A DNA stretch of 64,000 nucleotides from VYFG01 sp965221795 (GTDB lineage Bacteria; Pseudomonadota; Gammaproteobacteria; Arenicellales; Poriferihabitantaceae): contig OZ244914.1 in assembly GCA_965221795.1 (NCBI GenBank), positions 682,001 through 746,000 on the forward strand, in the 5' to 3' direction. Under the pieces are notes generated by a model. The model was not told where the DNA came from. It was given only the letters and a program-made list of their open reading frames with translations, and made no database searches. Positions within the stretch are counted from its first letter, which is position 1. The number at the start of each line of letters is the position of its first letter. The position numbers and the translations under genes are program-made. Shown here piece after piece: positions 9,769 through 19,392 of the stretch.

Positions 9769-10602
9769 GTTAGCCGCAAATAGCGTCACAGCAAAGGGGC
9801 AAGAGTTCCTCAATATTTATCAATTTTGGGCAAAATCTACCGCAGAAACACCGCCAGAAAATTGCATTGAACGGCATACCGATCTCACTCGGTAATCATG
9901 CGAGAGACCTCACTGCCGATGCCGAGGGCTTTGGCTCGTTCAATCACTTGCGCATTGCCGTACAGATCACTGTATCCTTCCCACATGATCTGACTGCCGG
10001 CAGGGGCATCATGCAGTCGGTTGAGGTGCCCGCCCATCATGGCCAGAATCTTGACCGCCTGTCCGAGATTCCCGGGTAACTTTTGATTACGGAACCGGGC
10101 AAAGTCCCGAATCACCGCCAGTTCAACTTCGGAAAACAGCACCGAGGGGTCCAGTTCCGGAGTCTCTCGACCCAATCGGGTCAGGGTTGCCAGCCGCCAG
10201 GCCACTACCGCCCGCAAGGCGATTGCCCGCTTAAGACGTTCTGCGGTTCGGTGGGCCAGTAATTCGACCTCACAGCCACTTTTCAGGATGCGGTGCCAAT
10301 CCTCAATGCGCCATCTCAGTTGGTAATCCTGCATCACGTCGAGTGCCTGTTGGGTATTGGAAACCGGCAGACTGGCATACAGAAACCACTCGAGGCGCTC
10401 GGCCTCATCGCCGGGTTCCCCGCGCTCCCCAAGATGGACCACATTCAAGATCACTGGTTTCTCACTCACTTCCTCCTGGCGCTTGCGGGGTATGGGGATC
10501 GTGACCTCCTGCCAGCGCAACTCGCAATCGGCCACTCGGGCCTCGCGCCCGAGTACCGCTGTCCGGGCACCGGTCGCACGACGCCCCGACCACTTCGGCA
10601 CC
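9769..10602 (-). mobile_element. IS4-family remnant with C-terminal transposase half
   Basis: The terminus TTAGCCGCAAATAGCGTCAC at 9770 recurs at 13082. Inside, 9885-10601 reads in the minus strand as the C-terminal 238 residues of a Tn5-like IS4 transposase. The Y-x2-R-x3-E-x6-K signature is intact (YQLRWRIEDWHRILKSGC), followed by the LKRAIALRAVVAWRLATLTRLG block. The N-terminal half with the first two catalytic aspartates is missing: the frame ends where the broken ATPase begins. The element is dead. Confidence 0.8.
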
Positions 10603-11702
10603 TAAACCGGCATCCGATGACGCACCCGCTGGGCGGGCAAGTCGGCGCTGATGGCGGAGTACCTGGAAGCGGTGCGGCACCATTCGACGCCCGACGATCC
10701 GTGGGTGGCGGTATCCCTGCTCGCTTCTTCGCTGTCGTCGCCGATCAATGTCTTGCAGACGATAGTGGAGGCGATCCAGGCCGAAACCGAACGGCTGCGG
10801 GCGCTGGTGCCGCGGACGGCGGTGGCCCGGCGGCTGGACGACCTGCAGGCCCACGGCCAGCGACTGTCACGGGAGTTGTGGAATCGCGGGGGTGGGGCGT
10901 TCGGACTGTCGGTGGGACGACGCCGCGAGGAGACGGTGACGGCGGCGCGGGCGTTTCGCCAGGCCGCGCCTCTGCTGGGCGGCTTCCGAATCGTGGTGTG
11001 TGTGGATGAAGCGCAGAATGTGCCGGTGGCGGAATCGACCAAGGAAGTGCTGGACTGCATGCACCGGGACCCGCGGGGAATTCCACTGGTGACGTCTTTG
11101 GCCTCAGTGATACCCGGGCCATGCTGCGCCGGGGCGGCCTGTCGCGCTTCGCCGATGAGCGGATCGTGACTCTGGAACCGCTGACGGAGAGCGAAGCGGT
11201 GGCGGCCCTGGGGAGTGTCTTCGATGCCTACGGGTTCCCGGGGACGGCGACGGCACGGGCCGAGTGGACCGAGCAGCTGACGGCTTTGTCGCAAGGCTGG
11301 CCGCAGCATCTCAACCGGGTGGCGGTAGCGGCGATGCGGGTTCTTCAGGACCACCGAACCGGGGAATTGGGCGAGGACGCCCTGGCCGACGCCCGGACCC
11401 GGAGCCGGGAGCGGATGGAACGGTATTACGCCGCCCGGCTGGAGGCCGGCTCGGCCGAACCGGAGGTCTACCGGCAGCTGGCCGAAGCGGCCGCCGAACG
11501 GGACGGCCTGCTGTCCACTCCAGCCCTCGACGCGCTTACCGAAGCGGTGCGCCAGGGCGAGCCGTTGGATGTTTTCCTGACCGATGCCCTGCATGCCGGC
11601 CTGCTGGCACCGGCGCAGCACCCACCCAAGCACTACCGGATGCCGATTCCGTCGTTGGGCGACTACCTGCGGGCCCTGCCGGTCGATTCTCCGACTTCCT
11701 GA
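10603..11702 (+). pseudogene. AAA-type ATPase, 5'-truncated and frameshifted
   Basis: The frame from 10651 reads to a Walker B-like FRIVVCVDEAQNVPV (about 10985-11030) and PRGIPLVTSL. It shifts at about 11105-11120 to the frame reading GLSRFADERIVTLEPLTESEAV and a C-terminal helical region ending at 11702. This order (DEAQN, arginine-finger region, pLT-EA helix) fits Orc1/TniB-like ATP-binding proteins of mobile regions. The P-loop is gone because the IS4 fragment occupies the 5' end. The original function is unknown. Confidence 0.6.
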
Positions 11703-11759
11703 GATTCCCCGGACCGCTGTCCTCGCTGCTCCTCCGAAACGAACGGGCCTATTATCCCC

Positions 11760-12002
11760 AAGGGCTCTTATCCCGCCTGTACCGTCTCGGCAACAAGGTG
11801 CCGGCACCGGGTCGTCGCCGGGCCGTGAGACTGCTGGTGACGATCGCCCCGCGGCCCGGGGTGGCGCGACGTCTCCCGGGCGATCTCCCATGTCGACCGA
11901 CCCCGATGCCGCAGGGTATGAATCGGGCATCTTTCGCCATGGGTCAGGAGGTGAGTGCCAGTGGGCACGACCATTCTCCGTTGGGGATCAATGCTCCGGG
12001 AA
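11760..12002 (-). mobile_element. diverged IS30-type N-terminal fragment
   Basis: Minus-strand reading from 11981 gives MVVPTGTHLLTHGERCPIHT and TSRHPGPRGDRHQQSHGPAT, alignable with the start of the intact IS30 transposase at 55071 (PVGYHPLTPAERCQIH and TSRHRGQRGDRHQQADGQAT). It is more diverged than copies A-C, so it comes from an older or different IS30 relative. No terminal repeat could be recognised on the broken side. Confidence 0.6.
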
Positions 12003-12032
12003 GTTCTGCCTAGCGTTTCTTCGCCCCACCAG

Positions 12033-12458
12033 TCAACGGCGAACGGCGCGGGTCCGATTCGCATAGGCCAGTTCGAGGAAGCGGGCCTTGATCTTCGCGA
12101 ACAATCCCGGAGGGATGAACCCGTAGCCGAAGGTACCCGGCTGACCGGGCAGCGGAGACAACCCGGCATTGGGCCACGCATCGATATTAAATTCCGATGC
12201 GATCACCCAACTAGGGGGCTCATCGAGGCCCAAAGCCTGTTTGACACTCGTTGGCATTTCGATGCCCACCGTATCGACTGCGGGCGGGGTATGGGTGATC
12301 GGCAGCAGCACAACATAGCGCGGAACCACCGCCGGGTCGGTCGCGGCGATCAGACAAGTTGGCCGGGTTTTTCCCTGGTCACGACCGGCGGCGGCCTCAT
12401 GCGTCCAGAGGTAGTCGTAGCGGACCACCAGGCCCGGCATCGGGTCGGGAAGTGCCAC
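12033..12458 (-). CDS. PemK/MazF-like toxin
   Basis: 141 residues. The N-terminal strand GLVVRYDYLWTHEAAAGRDQGKTRPTCLI-type block, followed by VVLLPITHTPP and a late FGYGFIPPGLF, fits the PemK/MazF growth-inhibitor fold, typically an mRNA endonuclease. It lies 10 bases after the stop of an antitoxin-like gene in the same orientation, the usual antitoxin-toxin order. Substrate specificity cannot be inferred. Confidence 0.65.
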   Translation of the reverse strand: MALPDPMPGLVVRYDYLWTHEAAAGRDQGKTRPTCLIAATDPAVVPRYVVLLPITHTPPAVDTVGIEMPTSVKQALGLDEPPSWVIASEFNIDAWPNAGLSPLPGQPGTFGYGFIPPGLFAKIKARFLELAYANRTRAVRR

Positions 12459-12468
12459 CGTTTCGTGG

Positions 12469-12723
12469 CTACTTCAGCAGATCATCGAGCGGCTTGTGCG
12501 CTACATCCATTTCTGCACACTCCACCGCGTCGACTATCATATCGGCGGCGGCGGCGGTGCGATGGCTACGTTGCGCCGACGCCTTAAGCCAGTCATACTG
12601 TTCCGCAGACATGAGCACGAACTCGCGGCGCCCATGACGGGTTATCTCCACCGGCTCGCATTGCGCTTCGTGCTGGAACTGACCAAATCTGCGCTGGAAT
12701 TCGAGGGCGGTGACGGTGGGCAT
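12469..12723 (-). CDS. Phd/YefM-type antitoxin
   Basis: 84 residues from the ATG at 12723 (MPTVTALEFQRRFGQFQHEA); an upstream in-frame ATG at 12741 adds six residues. The pattern S/T-A-x-E-F-x-x-x-F-G, then VEITRHGRREFVLMSAEQYDWL, is that of Phd/YefM DNA-binding antitoxins. The C-terminal tail should wrap around the toxin encoded immediately downstream. Autoregulation from the AT-rich stretch at 12745-12780 is likely for this class but is inferred. Confidence 0.75.
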   Translation of the reverse strand: MPTVTALEFQRRFGQFQHEAQCEPVEITRHGRREFVLMSAEQYDWLKASAQRSHRTAAAADMIVDAVECAEMDVAHKPLDDLLK

Positions 12724-12779
12724 GGCAGGCTCCTGAGACAATAGGGAAAGGGGTTAGTATACGTAGAATCCGTAGAAAT

Positions 12780-13080
12780 GAAAGGGGTAGGAGGGTGGAA
12801 CCTAGGGCGACTTCACGCTGAATGGAAGACGCGGTGCGATCCAGGGCGGCCTGATCCGGAACGGATTCTGGGCGCGGTTCCGCCCGTGGCGGCGGGCGTT
12901 GGCGAGCGTGGCGGGGGGTTCTGGCCCGGTCGGGGCGCGGCTCGGGACGGGTCCGAGGGCTGGGGCGGTGGTTTGCGTCGCGTCCTCAGCGAGTCGAGAG
13001 GAGGGCGTCGAAGGCGTCCTACCGTCGCATCATGAAGTGCAGGTTGGCATCGGGGAGCCACCGGAAGCCATGGTCTGCCC
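12780..13080. other. GC-rich segment without an assignable gene
   Basis: Open in several frames because of high GC content, but no family could be recognised. Probably the residue of an element or gene cut by the IS4 terminus at 13081. Confidence 0.35.
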
Positions 13081-13275
13081 ATTAGCCACAAATAGTGTCA
13101 CCGCAAGGGGGCAGGAATTCCTCCCGATTTGCCGATTCCAGGCAAAACTCGCAGCCCCCCCCCAACGAGAGGGAATGGAACGGCTATGCCGATCTCACTC
13201 GGTGATCATGCGGGAGACTTCACTGCCGATGCCAAGGGCCCTGGCCCGTTCAATCACCTGCGCATTACCATCCAG
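13081..13275 (-). mobile_element. IS4 terminus with last codons of a transposase
   Basis: Same terminus as at 9770 (TTAGCCACAAATAGTGTCAC) followed by about 25 codons matching the extreme C-terminus of the IS4 transposase at 9885, including ALGIGSEVSRMITE. The match ends near 13275. A short scar of a second related insertion. Confidence 0.65.
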
Positions 13276-13478
13276 GACCATGAGACGGATGACCGTTACG
13301 GGGGACCCGGACGATTACACCGCACGGAATCCACTTGCCAAACGAAGTGAAGAGAGCGGTTCGCATCCTCTAAAGACTATCGATTTTTCAGATTCAGTTC
13401 ACGCATGAGCCCGCTTGTAAATATAATGGCCGGCATGGGCACTCCTGAAAACAATCTTTTCAACAAATTCCTTGGTCA

Positions 13479-13715
13479 ATGTGTGCGGGAAATTCGGCGG
13501 TATGCCCCTTATATTTTGGACTGTTGTCACGTAATCGACAGCAAAATGAAATTGAGGTCGCCATAATTCATGAATTGGAAAGGTCTAAAAGGGGCGCAGA
13601 GTCTTTCCATTCTATTCATCTCTGTGATGATGATCCGCCTGATCTTGAGTCGGTAGGGAAAAACGGAGAGCGTATTGGAATCGAAGTCACTGAACTCTGT
13701 CTGGAAAAGAAATAG
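13479..13715 (+). pseudogene. nuclease-like fragment with PPD...EVTEL motif
   Basis: From about 13545 the frame reads RSKRGAESFHSIHLCDDDPP, then DLE and GIEVTEL and a stop. Proteins with a PPD-x-E...g-IGIEVTE arrangement often have a restriction-endonuclease-like fold, but this is only a resemblance. No good start is visible and the rest of the protein is absent, so it is treated as a fragment. Confidence 0.35.
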
Positions 13716-13928
13716 GCTTATTCCGGAATGGGTGCAGGGCGCATGGGAAGATATTTCTGAGCCATAATCTGGTCTTCATTGGATACCACCGAAAAGAGTG
13801 GCTCCATTCGGTGGTCATCACGTGGCTCTATTCGCTGCAAATTGACAGATACCACTGGTTTCCGGCAGTATTTCACCAACGCTGTTACGGAAGCAATTGC
13901 AATCTGAAAGTAGAATTATAGGGTGACA

Positions 13929-14183
13929 ATGAAAAACAAAATACTGTCCACATCAGTTTTCCAGGCAGTACGCGAAGAGCATATTTAGCATGCGGCCGAA
14001 CAGCTGGCTGACGGAAAAGTCAACCATAAATTTGGTGAATCTACCGGTTACGATGTAATTGCAGATAATGGGAAACGCCTCCCCCCAAAAGCAGTTTTTG
14101 GCTTGTCAGCAACAAATGCATTAGGTTTTGAACTCCTACCAGACCATTTTCAAGGAGGACAAAATACCGTTTGTTATAGAGCT
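13929..14183 (+). pseudogene. ScoMcrA-like N-terminal domain of an HNH restriction protein, truncated
   Basis: ATG at 13929 (MKNKILSTSVF), an in-frame TAG at 13986, then open: YDVIADNGKRLPPKAVFGL, a GFELLPDHFQGGQNT segment and CYRAP, where the IS30 terminus at 14184 cuts the gene. The pattern Y-D-V...G-R-PPKAVFGLA...HF-GG is typical of the head domain that precedes HNH nuclease domains in McrA-type modification-dependent restriction enzymes. The nuclease domain is missing. Dead by nonsense mutation and truncation. Confidence 0.55.
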
Positions 14184-14340
14184 CCCGGGACCAGTCCGAA
14201 GTGCAACAGTGCCGCGATCCCGGAATGAGGGCGTAGCCCGAATGGAGGGATCGCGGCGGCAACCAAAAAATTCGCGCGTCGAGCACCTCTTTTCGGTCCC
14301 GGATGGCAGCCATCTCGACTGCTGGCGATCCTGACCGAAG
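14184..14340 (-). mobile_element. IS30 terminal remnant with hairpin
   Basis: Inverted repeat CCCGGGACCAGTCCGAAGTG at 14184, the internal hairpin (GCCGCGATCCC ... GGGATCGCGGC), and about 60 bases of the transposase 3' region, ending at GATCCTGACCGAAG. The rest of the element is missing. Confidence 0.75.
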
Positions 14341-14451
14341 CGATCGGGTGCCATATGGAGGTGCGGGAACAGTTTCAGCGCGAACTGGATGATCTGCGCA
14401 AAGCGCGAACTGAAACTTGAAAACCCGACCATGGTCGGATAGGATAGGGAC

Positions 14452-14727
14452 ATGAATGAATCGACCCATCAGGAGCTGGGAAAGCAGGTCCAGCAACTGC
14501 AGGAACAGAATCAGGTACGGGCGAAAGAGATCGCCGTGCTGGAGGAGAAGATGAATACCTCGTATGAACGTATGAATGCGTCTTTTGAACGACTGAGAAC
14601 GGACATGGCCAAGCGGGATGTCGAACGCGATGCCGAAAGCCATCGGCGCGACAAAGACAATCTGCGCTGGCAGATCGGGTTGTGGGTGGCCGCGATTGTC
14701 ATCCTCGGGTTTATCATCCGGCTGTGA
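14452..14727 (+). CDS. small coiled-coil protein with C-terminal membrane anchor (copy 1)
   Basis: 91 residues. Residues 5-65 are charged and heptad-like (QVQQLQEQNQVRAKEI, KMNTSYERMNASFERL); residues 72-90 form one hydrophobic segment (IGLWVAAIVILGFIIRL). A GGATAGG-like ribosome site precedes the ATG. Family members lie at 20735, 21836 and, more distantly, 48650, with a decayed copy at 61441. The shape recalls DUF1640/CCDC90-type proteins, but the function is unknown. It lacks the seven-residue DADIAKR repeat of the copy at 21836. Confidence 0.7.
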   Translation: MNESTHQELGKQVQQLQEQNQVRAKEIAVLEEKMNTSYERMNASFERLRTDMAKRDVERDAESHRRDKDNLRWQIGLWVAAIVILGFIIRL

Positions 14728-14833
14728 AGCGTCCCCACTGTCACGAATTAGCCGCTGCTACCGCCGCCGCGAAACCGGTGATGCATAACGGGGGGATTTG
14801 AGTAACTGAGTATTGACTCGGTTACTCATATAT

Positions 14834-16390
14834 AGTCGGCCCTGAAAAAACCTGTTTCAGAGGGCCGCAAGCGCCCACGGTGGGACACTGCCCAACTCGG
14901 AGGCCGGCAGTTTCCATCGCCCCGTCGTCCCCGGGCGCTCCTGGGCCCTCAAAACGTCGAAAATGCGGCCTCCAAGGCCCAAAATCCAGCGACCCAAAAA
15001 CCGCAGCGGACGGCGGATCCGCCGCCGGTGGTGACCGGCACCGCACCGCCGTACCTTCCTCCGGTCGCCCTCCCTTCCCGGGAGCCCGTTCCTTCCCGGA
15101 TGGCCATCTGATTTCCGATGCCCGATCACGGGCTCCATCGCCTGCCGTCGCCGCCGGCACTGCTTCCGCCGTCGGGTCCCGAGGCCTCGCCGCGGCCCGG
15201 ACCGGGATCCGGAAGCCTCACCCTCGCCATGTCCCCGGTACCCGCGGTCCACGAATACCTCATCCATCGACCGCCCCCTCCGGCGTCGCACCGGATCCAG
15301 AGCGGGCTTCCGCGGTGGTCCGTCATCAGGATTCCCCGCCCGCGCCATCCCGCCCGGGAGGAAGTGGCTCCGGTGGGGGGTGGCCATGCTCCCCTGGACA
15401 CCGAATTCGTACCGCCGGTGGGCCTGGCCCTTGCGGATACACTCGACGTCCGGGGCCTGCCGGCGGTACCGCTGATTCCGGCCCTTCGGCTCCGGCGCCC
15501 GTACCCGCCGGGCCATCGCCCGTTCGTCCGCAAACGCCGGCTCCCGATCGGGTCTCCCCGCGGTGTTTCGGTCCCGGACCACCCGACCCAGGTCGGTCCG
15601 CAGACTCTTGACCGGACGGTTCATACGGCGCCACTGCCGGGCATGGGCAACCCGGTTCGCCCGCCGCCGCGCCTGCGGCCCCTGGCGGGCGTCGCGCGGG
15701 CCCCACTTCCCCTCATACCGCTGGCACCGTTTCACCCGTCGCACCCGGGAACGGTTCCACCGCTGGCCATCGGTCGGAAAGGTTACCGCCTGGTCCGGCA
15801 CGGTCGTATCGACCGTCACCCGCCGCCACGCCCGCGGCTTCCCGGTGCCGCTCGTAAGACCGGCATCGATCGTCGCTGGCAGGACCCACTCGGCCCCGGC
15901 CGTCCCGATGCGCGGGCGACACCGCGTCCGGCGGCTCGGGTCGATCAGCGGATGGGGCGGGCAATATTCCTCGCCGCAACCGGACTGCCAGTACGGATTC
16001 TCCACCCAACCGGCGACCACCGCCTCGTCCGAGAGTGGGTGCACTGGCTGGAGAGACTCCCGCCCGACCATCCCACGCGTGGGCTGGCCGGGACTACCGC
16101 GGTCGGGGCCGTACCGCACACCGAAGGTCTCGTCGAATCGGGACCAGTCCAGGATTCCGGCCAGGCGAACCCGCGCATGGCGCGGATCCAGCCGGTTTTC
16201 CAGGCGATTTCGGAACCGATCGTGGGATTCGGTACCCGCACAGGGCCTGGGGCGCAGGTTGTCATCGGAAATGGCAAGGAAGGGAGCCCCCATGAGTCCA
16301 GATCCGGCCATTGGAATCCATACTGTCAGGGAATATATTCCCGCATATTCAGATCGTGACCGATGAATTTGGGATTTTTTAGGATCGACT
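14834..16390 (-). mobile_element. IS5-family element
   Basis: Ends AGTCGGCCCTGAAAAAACC at 14834 and, reversed from 16390, AGTCGATCCTAAAAAATCC form an imperfect 19-20 bp inverted repeat. Comparison with the uninterrupted duplicate at 22218-22225 (CATATATA) puts the left junction in TATA; a TA duplication on both sides is possible. Inserted at the right edge of the duplicated unit. Confidence 0.75.
14857..16311 (-). CDS. IS5-family transposase
   Basis: 485 residues from the ATG at 16311 (MAGSGLMGAPF); the frame is open up to 16407, but that lies outside the inverted repeat. DRFRNRLENRLDPRHARVRL opens the N-terminal domain. The catalytic triad is in RRVTVDTTVPDQAVTFPTDG (D), DEVFVDRGYRGHG (D) and MEPVIGHRKSDGHPGRN (E). 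Many positions that are hydrophobic in relatives are charged or Pro here, so the frame is open but may have decayed by missense change. Confidence 0.75.
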   Translation of the reverse strand: MAGSGLMGAPFLAISDDNLRPRPCAGTESHDRFRNRLENRLDPRHARVRLAGILDWSRFDETFGVRYGPDRGSPGQPTRGMVGRESLQPVHPLSDEAVVAGWVENPYWQSGCGEEYCPPHPLIDPSRRTRCRPRIGTAGAEWVLPATIDAGLTSGTGKPRAWRRVTVDTTVPDQAVTFPTDGQRWNRSRVRRVKRCQRYEGKWGPRDARQGPQARRRANRVAHARQWRRMNRPVKSLRTDLGRVVRDRNTAGRPDREPAFADERAMARRVRAPEPKGRNQRYRRQAPDVECIRKGQAHRRYEFGVQGSMATPHRSHFLPGGMARAGNPDDGPPRKPALDPVRRRRGRSMDEVFVDRGYRGHGEGEASGSRSGPRRGLGTRRRKQCRRRRQAMEPVIGHRKSDGHPGRNGLPGREGDRRKVRRCGAGHHRRRIRRPLRFLGRWILGLGGRIFDVLRAQERPGTTGRWKLPASELGSVPPWALAAL

Positions 16391-16436
16391 AAATATTCTC
16401 TTAACATAACAGACGGGAAGTACTATCGTACGGGGC

Positions 16437-18736
16437 ATGGAAGCGCTGACCCCCATACGAGCCACGTTATGCCAGCCAGAGAATCGGTCCTGGCTCCTGG
16501 GGTTACTGGCGTCCGGGAAATGCACCAGCCGTCGTCAGGTGGCCCTTGCGGCGTGTATGCAGTTTGCCTTCCATGATGCCTTCGGAGCGCCGCGCACCGC
16601 CAGTTGTGATGCGGCGTTGGTAGCGCTGCCAGCGGCGGGCCAGGTGACGCTGCCGACCCGGCAGACCCGGAGGGGTCGACGAGGTCGTCCCCGGGGCTGG
16701 ACGAGGCGGTGGCCTTGCCGGTCGACGTCGCGGATCGAGTCGACCGGGTGGCAGGACTGTACCTCTGTCGGGTGAACGACGACCCGCGGCAGCGGATCTG
16801 GAACGAGCTCATGACGCGGGAGCATCCGATGGGTTGCGTGTTTCAGGCCGGTGCTCAGATCCGCTATCTGATCGGTTCCGATCACGGCTGGCTGGGGGCT
16901 GGATTGGCTGGGACCCCGAGCATCCGCCCTGTCATCTGGTGGTCAATCTCAGTCGGTTCCTGATCCGTCCGGGCGTGGAGTGCCAGCATCTGGCTTCCCG
17001 GGCCTTGGGTCGGACCCTGCGCCGACTCGGCCGCGATTTCAGGCGACACTATGGCGATCGCCCGGTGCTGGTCGAGACCTTTGTCGAAGCGGGACGGCAG
17101 CCGGGCGTTTCGCTGTTGGCTGCGGGCTGGACCCGGGTCGGCCTGACGGCCGGCCGGGGGCGGTTTTCCCCACCGGGAGCGTCGGGGCCGAAGCGGGCGA
17201 TCTGGTGTCGTCCGCTGGTCTCGAACTGGCGGCGTGTGCTGGGTGTCCGGTCGCCGGCGGTGGTCCCTCGGGGCTGTGCAGAGGGCCTGGACCGGACGGT
17301 CTGGGCGGCACAGGAATTTGGCGGTGCGCCGCTGGGAGATCGACGATGGAGTAAGCGACTGGTCCAGAGTGCGGCGTGGATGGCCCAGTCTCCCGGGGCC
17401 TCGTTTCCGACCGTGGCGGGAGGGGAGGCGGCGATGATCGCGGGCTACTACCGGATGATCGAACCGCCGGCGACCTCGGCGCTGACGGTCGAGAACCTGC
17501 TGCTTCCGCATACCCAACGGACCCTGCAGCGGATCGCCGCTCAGCCGTCGGTATTGCTGATTCAGGACGGTACGGACCTGAACTTTGCGACCCACGGAGC
17601 CGCGGAGGGGTGGGGGCGGATGGGCCGCAACCGGCGCCGCGAAGGGACGTTGGGGGTGCACTTGCACAGCACGATGGCGGTGGCGGGCAACGGCGTGCCG
17701 CTGGGGGTGATGCGCAGGGAGTTTGCGGCTCCGGCAGATCGGGAGGACCCTCCGAAGGAGGGTGCGCCGGGCCAGACCCAGCGCTGGATTCGGGGCTTGC
17801 AGGCCAGTGCCCGTGCGGCGCAGCGCGTACCGCAGGTGCCGTGCATTGCGGTGATGGATCGGGAAGGGGACAGGTATCCGGTGTGCGACCAGTGCCGGCC
17901 GCTGCCCCCCCTGGAACTATTGGTCCGTGCCCACCATCACCGGGTACGGGGCCAGGGCGGCCCGCGTCGGTTCGAGACCCTGCGCCCGGCACCCGCCCAG
18001 GCCCGGACCAAAATCGAGGTGCAGCGGAGTTCCGCGCGCCGTTCGGCTCGCGGACCGCAAGGCCAGCCGTTGCGCCCGGCGCGGCGGGCCGACTGTACGC
18101 TCCGTTGGCCAGCCGGTGACGATTGACGAGAATCCCTCGTCCTCCGGTTCCCGGTCCCTGTCGTTGAACGCGGTCCATGTCCAGGAGACCTCGGTGCCGG
18201 TGGACGGCAGTGAGCCGCTGGAATGGCGACTGCTGACCACGCTGTCGGTCCGGGATGCGGCGGCCGAGCAGGTGCTCCACTACTACCGCCGGCGATGGCG
18301 CATCGAAGACTGGCACCGGATTCTCAAATCGGGGTGCAAGGCCGAGTTCCTGAACCGGCAGAGCGCCGAGCGGCGGCAACGCGCCATTGCCATCAAGGGC
18401 GTCATTGCCTGGCGTCTGCAGGCCATGGTACTGCTCGGACGGGAGACTCCGGAGTTGCCCGCTGAGGTGTGGTTTTCCGATCTGGAAATCCGGGTGCGGC
18501 AAGATGTGGCACGCCAGCGCCAGCGCCTCCCGCCCGAGGATCTGGGGAGTGCCGTGCTCCTCATGGTCACGCTCGGCGGGTACATGGCCCGCAAGCACGA
18601 TCCGCCGCCGGGGCACCAGATCCTTTGGAGAGGATCTACCATACTGGAACATTATACCCAGGCGTATGAGTGGTTCCTCGCAACCGACCCGGAACGGTTC
18701 TACCCTAACTTGCGTTCAGACAGAACTTGTGTGTAA
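16437..18736 (+). pseudogene. DruA-like (DUF4338) domain fused to IS4-type transposase, frameshifted
   Basis: Reading through at least three frame changes (near 16690, 16880-16930 and 18030-18110) gives one long protein. The N-terminal third has RSWLLGLLASGKCTSRRQVA, GAQIRYLIGS and VECQHLASRALGRTLRRL...VLVETFVEA...VGLTAGRGRF, which is the DUF4338 domain named DruA in Druantia. The remainder is a Tn5-like IS4 transposase: DRRWSKRLVQS, LLIQDGTDLNFATHG, CIAVMDREGDRYPVCDQ and YRRRWRIEDWHRILKSGC. Such fusions are annotated as transposases in other proteobacteria. Not functional as it stands. Confidence 0.7.
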
Positions 18737-18743
18737 TAGGCGG

Positions 18744-19160
18744 GGTGCGCCCGTACTTCCCGAAGGGCACCGACTGCCGCCAGGTGACGGCGGCGCAGGT
18801 ACGGGCGGTGGCGGATCGGCTCCACCGTCGGCCTCGGAAGGTTCTGGGATACCGCACTCCGGCGGAGGTCTTTGCCCGTGGGTTGGCCCCCCCTGACGCG
18901 GCCGGCGGTCCCCCTATCGCCCTCCCGGCACTCCGGTGACCCACCGGAGCGACCTCGCTCGGCCTCATGGTGCCGGTTTCGCCCTTGCTTTGGCCGATAA
19001 CTTCTGTCAGGATCGCCGGCAGTCGAGATTACTGCCATCCGAGGCCGAAAAGCAGCGTTCGCAGCGCGGATTTTTGGGTCGCCGCCGCGATCCCTTCCTT
19101 CGGGCTACGCCCTCATTCCGGGATCGCGGCGACTGTTGCACTTCGGACTGGCCCCGGGGC
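18744..19160 (+). mobile_element. IS30 3'-end remnant, copy D
   Basis: Starts in the transposase at VRPYFPKGTDCRQVTAAQVR and reads RPRKVLGYRTPAEVFARGL to a stop at 18939. It continues with the non-coding 3' region, the hairpin (about 19085-19135) and the inverted repeat ending GACTGGCCCCGGGG. The 5' two thirds are missing, replaced by the DruA-IS4 pseudogene. Confidence 0.8.
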
Positions 19161-19174
19161 AGGGAAACAGTTCA

Positions 19175-19392
19175 ATGAGCCTGCTTCAAGAGATTCAGTC
19201 TTGCTCGATTCAAGACGAAGATATTGAAATCGGGCAAGTTCTCTTGAAGCTGCGCTTCCTTGCTTCACGCCTTGGCAGTGCCTTTTGGAGGAGTGGGTAA
19301 AGCATGAACTGGACGGCTACTATCACAAGGTGGGAGTAACTTACACGGGGGCGTTCAGTGGCCCTTTCCAAAGTGGACTTAAGAATGGATGA
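19175..19392 (+). pseudogene. AbiTii-domain protein, frameshifted
   Basis: ATG at 19175: MSLLQEIQSCSIQDEDIEIG, then LLKLRFLASRLGS. The frame then shifts by one base near 19280 and continues LEEWVKHELDGYYHKVGVTY and TGAFSGPFQSG to TGA at 19390. The combination ASRLGS...LEEWV-x-x-ELDGY followed by GPFxSG is the AbiTii domain, named after abortive-infection-like proteins. The stop overlaps the start of the GIY-YIG gene, which implies coupling. It begins right after the IS30 terminus. Confidence 0.65.

Larger units (their letters stand above)
14184..14833 (+). repeat. duplicated unit, copy 1 (IS30 end plus coiled-coil gene)
   Basis: Nearly identical to 21679-22225 from the GATCCTGACCGAAG/CGATCGGG junction (14340) through the coiled-coil gene to the palindrome GAGTAAC...GTTACTC and CATATATA. 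Copy 1 keeps the IS30 hairpin; copy 2 lacks it. The right boundary here is the insertion point of the IS5 element. Confidence 0.85.

Noticed and set aside
10602..11930. 442-codon minus-strand open frame
   Set aside because: Antisense of the broken ATPase, which carries recognisable Walker B and helical motifs.
15118..16359. 413-codon plus-strand open frame
   Set aside because: Antisense shadow of the IS5 transposase in GC-rich DNA; no domain.
17039..18652. 537-codon minus-strand open frame
   Set aside because: Antisense of the DruA-IS4 pseudogene; Pro/Arg/Ser-rich low-complexity translation.
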